Below are positions 43,171 through 51,166 of a stretch of 64,000 nucleotides of DNA, piece after piece. The first letter of the stretch is position 1; every line of letters starts with the position of its first letter. A program made the translations under genes and the position numbers. Under the pieces are notes generated by a model. That model had not been told where the DNA came from, searched no databases, and saw only the letters and a program-made list of their open reading frames with translations. Source of the stretch: Skermanella mucosa (GTDB taxonomy: Bacteria > Pseudomonadota > Alphaproteobacteria > Azospirillales > Azospirillaceae); NCBI RefSeq assembly GCF_016765655.2, contig NZ_CP086106.1, positions 5,726,501-5,790,500 on the forward strand, written 5' to 3'.

Positions 43171-45879
43171 ATGAACGACCAGCAGATCCGCCTGAAGACC
43201 GCCGCGGACCGCATCGCCGCCACCGCCCGCCGGAGCAGGGGTTGGGTGTCCGAGACCCGCGGCGCCTCCGTCTCGGTCGCCAACGAGGCCGACAGCCTGA
43301 TCTCCGAGGCCCGGCGGGTCGAGAGCGTGGCGCGCAAGCTGTCGCGGGCCGCCGAGCGCCGCATGTGCGTCGGCGTCTACGGCGCCAGCCAGCAGGGCAA
43401 GTCCTACTTGGTCTCCGTCCTTGCGCGTCCCCCCGGCAAGGCGGGCCTGCTCGCCCGCTTCGGGGCGGAGCGGCTGGACTTCATCACCGAGATCAACCCG
43501 TCCGGCGGCAAGGAATCGACCGGGCTGGTCACCCGCTTCACCGTGCACCCGCCCGAAGGCCCGACGGACCCGGATTTCCCGGTCGATGTCCGGCTGCTGA
43601 CCGAGACCGACATCGTCAAGATCCTGTCCAACGCCTTCCAGAGTGACTTCGACCAGAACAACCTGAAGATCGAGCGCCCGCGCGGCGAGGCGGTGCGCAA
43701 GCTCCTCGCCGCCTGCGATGGCCTGAGGAAAGCCCAGCCGACCGCCCGCCACCTGGACGAGATCACGCTGTTCGACATCGGCGAGTATTTCGGCAAGAAC
43801 TTCAGCAACCGCTGGCAGGAGCTCCAGCCGCTGGGTTACTGGGAACGTCTGGTCGAGCTGGCGCCGTTCCTGGACATCGGCGGCCGGGCCAAGCTGTTCA
43901 GCGTGCTGTGGGGCGGCATCGACGACCTGACCGAGCTGTACAAGACGCTGGTGGCGGCCCTGGACCGGCTGGGCCACGCACCCGACGCGGTCACCCAGCT
44001 GACGGCTCTACAGCCCCGCAACACCAGCATCATCGACGTGGCGGCGCTGAAGCGGCTGGGTCAGCCGTCCGACGCGAAGGACCTGCTGCGCCTGCGCAGC
44101 CTGTCCGACGGCCGCCTGGGCGAGCCGGTGGAACTGCCACGTGCCGTGGTGACGACCCTGGTGGCCGAGCTGAGGATCACCATCGACGAGCAGCCCTGGC
44201 CGATGAACGCCCACACCGACCTGCTCGACTTTCCCGGAGCCCGGTCGCGCTACAAGCTGGCGCAGCTGCCCGAGCCGGGCGCCACCGTAGGCGCGGACGA
44301 GCAGAGCCGCGAAGGCTTGGTCTTGGAGCTGCTGCTGCGCGGCAAGATCGCCTACCTGTTCCAGCGCTACTCGGAAGAGCGCGAACTGACCGCCATGCTG
44401 CTGTGCATGGGGAACAAGCCCAACGAGGTCAAGGATTTAGGTTTCCTGGTGCGGCACTGGATCGAGCTGACCCACGGCGCCACGCCGGAACAGCGCGCCC
44501 GCGTGACGACATCCCTGTTCCTCGTCCTGACCATGATCGACCTGGAGTTCCAGGCCAAGGCCGGCGAGGACATCGACCAGAAATGGCAGATCCGGCTGCA
44601 CACCTCCCTGCTGGAGCCATACAAGTACGACGGCTGGGTCGATAACTTCAACGGCAGGCCGTTCGACAACACGCTGCTGCTGCGCAACCCCAACTTCGAC
44701 CAGGAATGGCTGGTCGAGTACCGGACGAAGCCCGGTTCGCCCGAGCCGGAGCGACCTCTGGTCGAGGATGCCCTGTCCCGCCGCAACGAGGGACACCGCC
44801 GGAAGCTGGAGGACAGCTTCTTCGCCTCGGCCCAGGTCCAGCGCCATGTCCGCGACCCCCGCGAGGCGTGGAACGCGATCCTGAAGCTGAACGACGGCGG
44901 CGTCACCCATATCGTGGACCGGCTGACCGCGGTATCCGACCCGGCCCTGAAGGCGGCCCAGGTCGAGCAGCGCCTGCGCGAGAGCGTGTCCCAGTTCCAG
45001 AACTCCTTGAAGCGCTTCTACCATGGGGTGGACGAGGAGGCCCGGCGCGAGAAGGAGGAGGCGCTGAAGGCGCTGCGCAAGACCCTGGTGTCTGCCTTCC
45101 AGCGCAAGCGGTTCCGCACATTCCCGCGCTTCCTGTCGTACCTGATGGTCGGCGAGCGCGACCTGCGCGAGATCGCGCTCAACGTCGCCGTGATGAAGAT
45201 CGAGGAGGTGGAGGAAGCGCCGCCCGACGACCTGGACATCTTCGGCAGCCCGGCGGCCGCCGCCGCTCCGGTCAGGACCGTCCGCGACGACCGCCCCGCC
45301 CTGTTCGCCCGCGAGCTTCACCGGCACTGGGTCGGCCGCCTCCGCCATCTGCCGCAGGAGGAACAGCTGCTCCAGCATTTCGGGCTGGCGGCGCAGACGG
45401 TCGGCGACCTGGTGGACCAGCTGGTGATCGCGGCCGACCGGGTCGGGATGATCGACAAGGTGGCCGGCGCCATCCGCGGCGAGACCGCGCTCGCCGCCAT
45501 GCGCTGGGACGAGATAGCCGACCGGCTGGTCACCATAGCGTCCAACGCCTTCAACGTGTTCGTCGCCGAGATGGGGTTCCACGACGTGCCCCCCGCGCAA
45601 CGGCCGGGCGTTCCGGAAGGCTCCCCCACGCCCGACCACAGGGTGTTCGAGCCGCCGCCGCCCGTGACCGGCGCGCTGCCGGTGCTGGGCGACGAGCCGC
45701 TGCTGCTGGAACAGCGCTATTTCATCGACTGGGGCGTCGCTTTCCTCCAGGCCGGCCTCGCCAACCTCAGCTATGGCGGCGGCCGGGAGCTGGACGAGGC
45801 GCAGAACCGGGCGCTTGGCGACATCCTGTCGAACCTTTCCGTAGACCGCCTGCTGGCGGGCACGGCCCGTCCGGCATGA
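43171..45879 (+). CDS. SrfC-like protein with an N-terminal P-loop
   Basis: 902 aa. Matches the SrfC/virulence-factor family (putative bacterial virulence factor). GVYGASQQGKSYLV at 68-81 is a clear Walker A (G71-x4-G76-K77-S78). LLDFPGARSRYKL near 351-363 resembles a DxxG/DxPG switch, so a dynamin-like GTPase fold is plausible. The C-terminal 300 residues contain long charged helices (HGVDEEARREKEEALKALR region). No membrane segment. It follows srfB by 25 bp and precedes the Sel1 gene by 22 bp. The pair SrfB-SrfC is conserved in many proteobacteria, but the activity has not been worked out to my knowledge. Confidence 0.75.
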   Translation: MNDQQIRLKTAADRIAATARRSRGWVSETRGASVSVANEADSLISEARRVESVARKLSRAAERRMCVGVYGASQQGKSYLVSVLARPPGKAGLLARFGAERLDFITEINPSGGKESTGLVTRFTVHPPEGPTDPDFPVDVRLLTETDIVKILSNAFQSDFDQNNLKIERPRGEAVRKLLAACDGLRKAQPTARHLDEITLFDIGEYFGKNFSNRWQELQPLGYWERLVELAPFLDIGGRAKLFSVLWGGIDDLTELYKTLVAALDRLGHAPDAVTQLTALQPRNTSIIDVAALKRLGQPSDAKDLLRLRSLSDGRLGEPVELPRAVVTTLVAELRITIDEQPWPMNAHTDLLDFPGARSRYKLAQLPEPGATVGADEQSREGLVLELLLRGKIAYLFQRYSEERELTAMLLCMGNKPNEVKDLGFLVRHWIELTHGATPEQRARVTTSLFLVLTMIDLEFQAKAGEDIDQKWQIRLHTSLLEPYKYDGWVDNFNGRPFDNTLLLRNPNFDQEWLVEYRTKPGSPEPERPLVEDALSRRNEGHRRKLEDSFFASAQVQRHVRDPREAWNAILKLNDGGVTHIVDRLTAVSDPALKAAQVEQRLRESVSQFQNSLKRFYHGVDEEARREKEEALKALRKTLVSAFQRKRFRTFPRFLSYLMVGERDLREIALNVAVMKIEEVEEAPPDDLDIFGSPAAAAAPVRTVRDDRPALFARELHRHWVGRLRHLPQEEQLLQHFGLAAQTVGDLVDQLVIAADRVGMIDKVAGAIRGETALAAMRWDEIADRLVTIASNAFNVFVAEMGFHDVPPAQRPGVPEGSPTPDHRVFEPPPPVTGALPVLGDEPLLLEQRYFIDWGVAFLQAGLANLSYGGGRELDEAQNRALGDILSNLSVDRLLAGTARPA

Positions 45880-45901
45880 CCGCCCCCGAGGACCTTGGAT
45901 A

Positions 45902-46975
45902 ATGGCCACAGAAGTCACCCAGCCGCCGGGCTCGGCGCCGGGCGCCGCCCTGATCTCCGTCAGCGGGCGGCAGGGACTCGATCCGGACAGCCTCCGGCTC
46001 GCCATCGCCCAGCCCAACGGGCAGAAGTTCCTCCAGCAGTACGGGGCCGGCGACGCCTGGGGCTCGACCCGGACCTGGCTGAGGCCCGTCGGGACGGAGC
46101 TGGACGGCGCCTTGCTCCGCATCCGGGTGGACGAGCGGCTGACCTGGAACCTCCAGGCCAACGTGACCTATCTGCTGGCGCTCAGCGATGCCAACGGCGA
46201 GGCGCCGGGCGAGGAGCGGCTTCGCTGGAAAGCCATCCGCCTGCCCTCGGAGCCCCCGCCCAGGGTGGCGGAGCCCGAACCGGAGCCGGAGTCGGAGCCG
46301 GTGGTGACGGCATCCGAGCCTGAACCCGATCCCGAACCGCCACTCAAGGCCCCGGAACGGCAACCGGAACCCGGACCGCAACGCCCCCGCTGGCTGGTGC
46401 CGGCGCTCGCGGCGCTGGTAGCCCTGGTCGCGGCGGGTGGCGGCGCCTGGTGGTTCCTGAACCGGGAAGAACCGGTGCCCCCGGTCGCGGAAAGTCCCGC
46501 CCCACCGCCCGAAGCGCCTCCCGCCCCCGCCGCACCGCTGACCACCGCGACGGCGACGGCGTTCCTGCGCACCAGCCCCGACCCGGCGGGCGCCCTGGCC
46601 GAAGCGAAGCGCTACATGCAGGAAGGCTCCCGCGACTCGGTCCAGGGTGCCCTGCTGCTGTTCCGGCGCGCGGCCGACGGCGGCCAGGCCGAGGCGGCGA
46701 CAGCGATCGGCGCCATGTACGACCCGGAGACCTTCTCCCCCGAGCGCAGCGCCGTGCCGTCGCCGGATGCCGAGAAGGCCCAGCTCTGGTACGAGAAAGC
46801 CGCCGACGCCAACGATGCCGAGGGATTATACCGCCTCGGCCGCCTGTTCATCAGCGGGCGCGTCGAGGGACCGGGGATCTCCCCGGAAGCCGGCGTCAGG
46901 ACCCTCCAGCGCGCAGCCCAACTCGGCCACCCCGAGGCGAAGGCGGAACTGGAAAAACTCGGACAGCCGCAATGA
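45902..46975 (+). CDS. Single-pass membrane protein with Sel1-type repeats
   Basis: 357 aa. Order of parts: a cytosolic N-terminal domain (1-115, of no family I know), a Pro/Glu-rich linker with PEPEPESEP repeats (117-162), one membrane segment (164-186, WLVPALAALVALVAAGGGAWW), a Pro/Ala linker, and at 235-350 two or three Sel1/TPR-like repeats (ALLLFRRAADGGQAEAATAIGAMY; AQLWYEKAADANDAEGLYRLG). With the N-terminus inside, the repeats face the periplasm and could bind a protein partner there. It overlaps the vWA gene by 4 bp. Confidence 0.7.
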   Translation: MATEVTQPPGSAPGAALISVSGRQGLDPDSLRLAIAQPNGQKFLQQYGAGDAWGSTRTWLRPVGTELDGALLRIRVDERLTWNLQANVTYLLALSDANGEAPGEERLRWKAIRLPSEPPPRVAEPEPEPESEPVVTASEPEPDPEPPLKAPERQPEPGPQRPRWLVPALAALVALVAAGGGAWWFLNREEPVPPVAESPAPPPEAPPAPAAPLTTATATAFLRTSPDPAGALAEAKRYMQEGSRDSVQGALLLFRRAADGGQAEAATAIGAMYDPETFSPERSAVPSPDAEKAQLWYEKAADANDAEGLYRLGRLFISGRVEGPGISPEAGVRTLQRAAQLGHPEAKAELEKLGQPQ

Positions 46976-49197
46976 GCAACCACCATCGTCCCTCTGCCGA
47001 AACATCGGACGCCGCCATGGGCCATAGACGCCCCTCTTCGTCATGGCCGGACTTGATCCGGCCATCCGCGCGCGAACCTCGCCACGTCGGTTTGCCCGTG
47101 GATGCGCGGGTCGAGCCCGCGCATGACGAAAAGGAAATCGCTTGCCGCCATAAGACCTTCTTTGGCGCTCCCGCGAAGGAGGAAGCGCCCCCCGCGACAC
47201 GGCGGTCGCCCCTCGGCTGGCTCGCCGCGTCGGCGCTGGCACTCGTCCTCGCCTCGCCCGCGGCACTCGCCTGCTCGCCGGCCCCCTTGCTCCAGCCTGG
47301 CAAGACCCAGCTCCAGGAACGGGTGCTGACCCGGCCCGGCGGCAAGCTGACGCCCGACGGCGGGGCGGCGAAGCCGGTGCCGGGGTTCAGCGTCCTCTAT
47401 GTCTACGAGCGGAGTCCCGACGGCGCGCGCGTCCGCGTAGGCGCCGGCGCCGACTGCAGGCCGGAGGGCTGGATGCCGGCGGAGGCGGTAGTTCCCTGGC
47501 GGCACACGCTGGTGGCCGCCTTCGCCAACCGCACCGGGCGCGACCGCGTGCTGTTCTTCGGCGCGGAGGACGGGCTGCGCGGCTTGGTCGGCAGCCGCGA
47601 CGCCGGTGCCCAGGCCGCCAAGCTGGCCGAGGCAGCCAAGACCGCCGGCCCCGGCCAGGGTGCCGCCGGCCCGCTGGTCTCGATCGAGCCGGAAACCGCC
47701 GTCGACATCAACAAGCAGTTCTACCTGCTGCCGATCCTGGAGGCGAAGACCCAGCGATTCCCGACCGGCCGCCCGGTCCGCATGGTCAAGGTGGCGGCGG
47801 TGACCTCGCGCGACCAGGGAGCCCCGGCCCCGGCTTCAGCGGCGTCCGCCACCCCGGCGCCGCCCCCGGCCCCCGCGGTGCGTCAGAATTTCCGGACCGC
47901 CATCGTCTTCGTGATCGATGCCTCCAGCTCGATGCAACCCTATATCGACCGGACCCGCAAGGCGATCGAACGCATCTATGACGGCATTAAGGCGGCGGAA
48001 CTGCAGGAGCAGGTGCGGTTCGGCCTGATCGGCTACCGCGACGATCCCAAGGCGGTCGCCGGCCTCGAATACCTGACCAAGGTGTTCGTCGATCCCAGCA
48101 AGGTCGACACGCGGGAGGAATTCGACAAGGCCGCCGCCGGCCTCGCCGCTTCCAAGGTATCGACCCGCGCTTTCGCCGAGGACGGCTATGCCGGGGTGGA
48201 CTCGGCGATCAACGCGATCGACTGGACCCCGTTCGGCGGGCGTTTCGTCGTGCTGATCACCGACGCCAGTTCGCGGGACCCCGGCAGCGGGCTGTCCGCC
48301 ACCGGCCTGGACGCCAAGGCGCTGTCCATCGCCCTGCTCGAGAAGAAGATCGCGACCATGGCGCTCCACCTGCTGACCGAGGAGGGCAGGAAGGACCATG
48401 CCAAGGGTGCGGCCCAGTACCGCGAGCTGACCACCTATCCCGGGCGGAAACCCCTCTATTACCCGGTGGAGGCCGGCGACGTGGGCCAGTTCGGCGCGCG
48501 GGTCGATACGCTGACCGACAGCCTCGTCACGCTGGTCCAGGCGGCCGAGGCCGGCGAGGGCCTTGATACGCCGCCTCCCCCGCCGCCCAAGGCGGCGCCC
48601 GGCAAACCGGCCTCCAATCCCGGGGGCGATCCCTTGGCCGAGGATATCGCGGCGATCGGGCACGCCATGCGGCTGGCCTACCTGGGCAGCGTGCAGGGCA
48701 CCGCGGCGCCACCGATGTTCGAGGCCTGGGCGGCGGACCGCGACTTCGCCAACGACACGGTGGCGAGCCTCGACGTCCGGGTCCTGCTGTCCAAGTCGCA
48801 GCTTTCGGACCTCCAGGCGACCGTGGGCGCCCTGGCCGATGCCTATTCCAAGGGCCAGCTCGATCCCAGCGACCTGTTCAACCAGCTGCGCAGTGCCGCC
48901 GCGACCCTGAGCCGCGATCCGGCCAAGGTCGGCACCTCGGACAATCGGGCGCTCAACCAGGCCTTGCTGGGCGAGTATCTGGACGGGCTGCCCTATACCA
49001 GCCGGGTAATGGCGATCGACCAGGACGCCTGGCTCGGCATGAACCCGGGCGAGCAGCAGGCGCTGATCGACGATCTCCAGGTCAAGGCGCGGCTCTATCG
49101 CCGGTTCCATGACGACGTGAGCAACTGGGTCAGGCTGGCCGAGGGTGCCTCGCCGGAAGACGCGGTCTATCCCGTTCCGCTGACGGCGCTGCCGTGA
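46972..49197 (+). CDS. Exported vWA-domain protein, PpkA-periplasmic-domain-like
   Basis: 741 aa from the ATG at 46972, overlapping the previous stop. The first 80 residues are odd: codons 23-53 are made of an intergenic palindromic repeat. After it comes a hydrophobic export signal (82-100, ending ALAC), an SH3-like segment (about 105-165), and a vWA domain with an intact MIDAS (D316-A-S-S-S320, FVVLITDAS). The C-terminal 200 residues, with KSQLSDLQATVGALADAY and the end VYPVPLTALP, resemble, from memory, the periplasmic part of the T6SS kinase PpkA. No kinase domain is present. In this operon it precedes the Tag-like ABC genes. Confidence 0.65.
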   Translation: MSNHHRPSAETSDAAMGHRRPSSSWPDLIRPSAREPRHVGLPVDARVEPAHDEKEIACRHKTFFGAPAKEEAPPATRRSPLGWLAASALALVLASPAALACSPAPLLQPGKTQLQERVLTRPGGKLTPDGGAAKPVPGFSVLYVYERSPDGARVRVGAGADCRPEGWMPAEAVVPWRHTLVAAFANRTGRDRVLFFGAEDGLRGLVGSRDAGAQAAKLAEAAKTAGPGQGAAGPLVSIEPETAVDINKQFYLLPILEAKTQRFPTGRPVRMVKVAAVTSRDQGAPAPASAASATPAPPPAPAVRQNFRTAIVFVIDASSSMQPYIDRTRKAIERIYDGIKAAELQEQVRFGLIGYRDDPKAVAGLEYLTKVFVDPSKVDTREEFDKAAAGLAASKVSTRAFAEDGYAGVDSAINAIDWTPFGGRFVVLITDASSRDPGSGLSATGLDAKALSIALLEKKIATMALHLLTEEGRKDHAKGAAQYRELTTYPGRKPLYYPVEAGDVGQFGARVDTLTDSLVTLVQAAEAGEGLDTPPPPPPKAAPGKPASNPGGDPLAEDIAAIGHAMRLAYLGSVQGTAAPPMFEAWAADRDFANDTVASLDVRVLLSKSQLSDLQATVGALADAYSKGQLDPSDLFNQLRSAAATLSRDPAKVGTSDNRALNQALLGEYLDGLPYTSRVMAIDQDAWLGMNPGEQQALIDDLQVKARLYRRFHDDVSNWVRLAEGASPEDAVYPVPLTALP
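47038..47129. repeat. Palindromic intergenic-type repeat inside the vWA coding region
   Basis: Left arm 47038-47070 and right arm 47098-47129 are inverted copies (TCGTCATG... and ...CATGACGA) with compensating changes, and each arm is itself a small hairpin (GCCGGA-TCCGGC; CGCGGG-CCCGCG). It resembles the common alphaproteobacterial repeat that is usually found between genes and translates as SWPDLIRPS. Confidence 0.75.
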
Positions 49198-49916
49198 CCG
49201 ACGCGCCGCTGCTTCGTCTGCAAGGTGTCGAGCGCACCCATCGGGCCGCCGATGGCGGTTTCGCGCTGTCCGTGCCCCGGCTGGACGTGGCGGCGGGCGA
49301 GCGGGTGGTAATCCTGGGACCGAGCGGGTCGGGCAAGAGCACGCTGCTCGACCTGCTGGCCTTCCTTGCGGCGCCGGACCGGGCGGAGTTCTTCCAGTTC
49401 AACCCGGACGGGCGGAGCCATGACGTTTCCGCGCTGTGGCGCCGTGGCGACCGCGCGGCGCTGACCCGGCTGCGCGCCGCCCATATGGGCTACGTGCTCC
49501 AGACCGGCGGTCTGCTGCCCTACCTGACCGTGCGAGAGAACCTGCTGCTGGCCCGCCGCCTGCTGGGGCTGGAAGTTCCCGGTCCGGCCGAGCGGCTGGC
49601 CGAGGCGGTCGGGGTCGCCGACCTGCTCGGCCGCCGGCCGGCGCAGCTGTCGATCGGCCAGCGCCAGCGCGTCGCCGTGATCCGGGCGCTGGCCCACATG
49701 CCGCAGATGATCCTGGCGGACGAACCCACGGCGGCGCTCGACGTCGGGCTTGGGGAAAGGGTGATCGACACGCTGGTGGCGGTCAGCGGCGCCGTGGGCG
49801 CCGCCCTGATCCTGGTCACCCACGACGAGGAGCTGGCCCGCCGCGCCCGGGGGCGGATCGTCCGCTGCCGGCCCATGCTCGACGCCGGCACGCCCGGCAG
49901 CGTGGTGGCCGCATGA
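49194..49916 (+). CDS. ABC ATPase, TagT-like
   Basis: 240 aa, GTG start overlapping the vWA stop by 4 bp. Walker A LGPSGSGKSTLLDLLAF near residue 40, Walker B MILADEPTAALD, H-loop LVTHDEE. The signature is LSIGQRQR instead of LSGGQ. Belongs to the LolD/MacB-like group that pairs with FtsX-fold permeases. Next gene is such a permease and the third is a SUMF1 protein: the ATPase-permease-SUMF1 run found as TagT-TagS-TagR beside ppkA in type VI clusters of Pseudomonas. These drive signalling, not transport of a known substrate. Confidence 0.78.
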   Translation: MTDAPLLRLQGVERTHRAADGGFALSVPRLDVAAGERVVILGPSGSGKSTLLDLLAFLAAPDRAEFFQFNPDGRSHDVSALWRRGDRAALTRLRAAHMGYVLQTGGLLPYLTVRENLLLARRLLGLEVPGPAERLAEAVGVADLLGRRPAQLSIGQRQRVAVIRALAHMPQMILADEPTAALDVGLGERVIDTLVAVSGAVGAALILVTHDEELARRARGRIVRCRPMLDAGTPGSVVAA

Positions 49917-51163
49917 TCGCCTCCGGCCTGTTCGCAAGGTCCGGCCAGATGTTCCGGCTGGTCGTCGCCGACCTGCGCCGCGATTGGGCCATGGCGGTGT
50001 GCCAGGTCTTCGCGCTGGCCGCCGTGCTGACGCCCCTGCTGGTGCTGTTCGGCCTTCAGCAAGGGGTGCTCGGCCAGATGCTGCGCGATCTCCAGGCCAA
50101 TCCGGCGATGCGCGAGATCGTTCCCCGGGTGACGGGCACCAACCGGTTCGACGCGGCCTGGCTGGATGCCGCGCGGCGCCGGGCCGATGTGGCCTTCGCC
50201 GTCGGCGACGCGCGCACGCTGGCGGCCGAGGTCGAGATGGTGCCCCTCGCCCGCCCGCAGGCCGAAGCCGTGCTGGGCGTGCTGGTTCCGACGGGACCGG
50301 GCGACCCGTTGGCGGCGACGGCGGGGGAGCCCTGGGCCTCCGGGCTGGACCGGGTGGTGCTGTCGTTCGGCGCCGCCCGCGCGCTTGGCGCAACCGCCGG
50401 CGAGCGGATCCAGCTCCTGGTGCCGCGCCGGCGCGACGGCACGGACGAGACCCGGGCCCACGCGGTCACCGTGGCCTCCGTCCTGCCGCCCGACCGCATG
50501 GCCGAGACAAGGCGGGCGATCCTGGTGGACGACAGGCTTGTCCTGCACGTGCAGCGCTACCGCGACGGGTACGCCGTTCCCGAACTGGGTTGGCCGGGCG
50601 CCCCAGCCGGGACCGAGCCCCAGCGCTTCGAACGCTTCCGGCTCTACGCCCGGACGATCGACGATGTGGCGCCGCTGACCGCCTGGCTGCGCTCCGGCGG
50701 CGTGGAGCCGGTCAGCCGGCTCGACCAGATAGCGCCCATCCAGGCGCTCAATGCCAACCTGAGCCTGATCCTGGCCGTGATCAGCGCCTTCGCCGCCGCC
50801 GGCTCGATCGTGGCCCTGGCCGCGACCCAGTGGAGCGGGGTCGAGCGCAAGCGGCGCGAGCTGGCCCTGCTGACCCTGATCGGCTACGGCCGGGGCTGGC
50901 TGATCAGCCTGCCGCTCGCCCAGGCGCTGCTGCTCGCGGCGCTGGGATCGGCCCTGGCGATCGGCCTGTTCGCGGCGGCGGCCGGGGTGATCAACGCCCA
51001 TTTCCCGGCGATCGGATCGGTTGCGGCCGGCGCCTGCCGGCTGGCCCCGGACCAGTTGCTGCTGGCCGCCGCCATCACCTGCCTGCTCGCCATGGGGGCC
51101 GCCCTGCTGGCGGCGGCCCGCGTGACCCGGATCGAGCCGGCAGCCGCCCTGCGGGATACCTGA
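49913..51163 (+). CDS. FtsX-like ABC permease, TagS-like
   Basis: 416 aa from the ATG at 49913, overlapping the ATPase by 4 bp. Layout of a MacB/FtsX permease: one N-terminal membrane segment (MAVCQVFALAAVLTPLLVLFG), a large periplasmic part (about 55-270), then three membrane segments (ALNANLSLILAVISAFAAAG region; LISLPLAQALLLAALGSALAIG; LLLAAAITCLLAMGAALLAAA). VERKRRELALLTLIGYGRGWL is the cytoplasmic coupling element. It would transmit ATPase action to the periplasm, where the SUMF1 protein and vWA protein lie. Confidence 0.78.
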   Translation: MIASGLFARSGQMFRLVVADLRRDWAMAVCQVFALAAVLTPLLVLFGLQQGVLGQMLRDLQANPAMREIVPRVTGTNRFDAAWLDAARRRADVAFAVGDARTLAAEVEMVPLARPQAEAVLGVLVPTGPGDPLAATAGEPWASGLDRVVLSFGAARALGATAGERIQLLVPRRRDGTDETRAHAVTVASVLPPDRMAETRRAILVDDRLVLHVQRYRDGYAVPELGWPGAPAGTEPQRFERFRLYARTIDDVAPLTAWLRSGGVEPVSRLDQIAPIQALNANLSLILAVISAFAAAGSIVALAATQWSGVERKRRELALLTLIGYGRGWLISLPLAQALLLAALGSALAIGLFAAAAGVINAHFPAIGSVAAGACRLAPDQLLLAAAITCLLAMGAALLAAARVTRIEPAAALRDT

Positions 51164-51166
51164 GCC

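Noticed and set aside
39948..43364. Very long open frame on the minus strand opposite srfB
   Set aside because: It has low-complexity GC-driven composition, no family motif, and is a mirror of the srfB codons, as are other long frames opposite soxA, polA and betA.
40101..45879. Calling srfB/srfC virulence genes
   Set aside because: The family name comes from regulation in Salmonella; nothing in this window suggests a pathogen, and the family is common in free-living bacteria.
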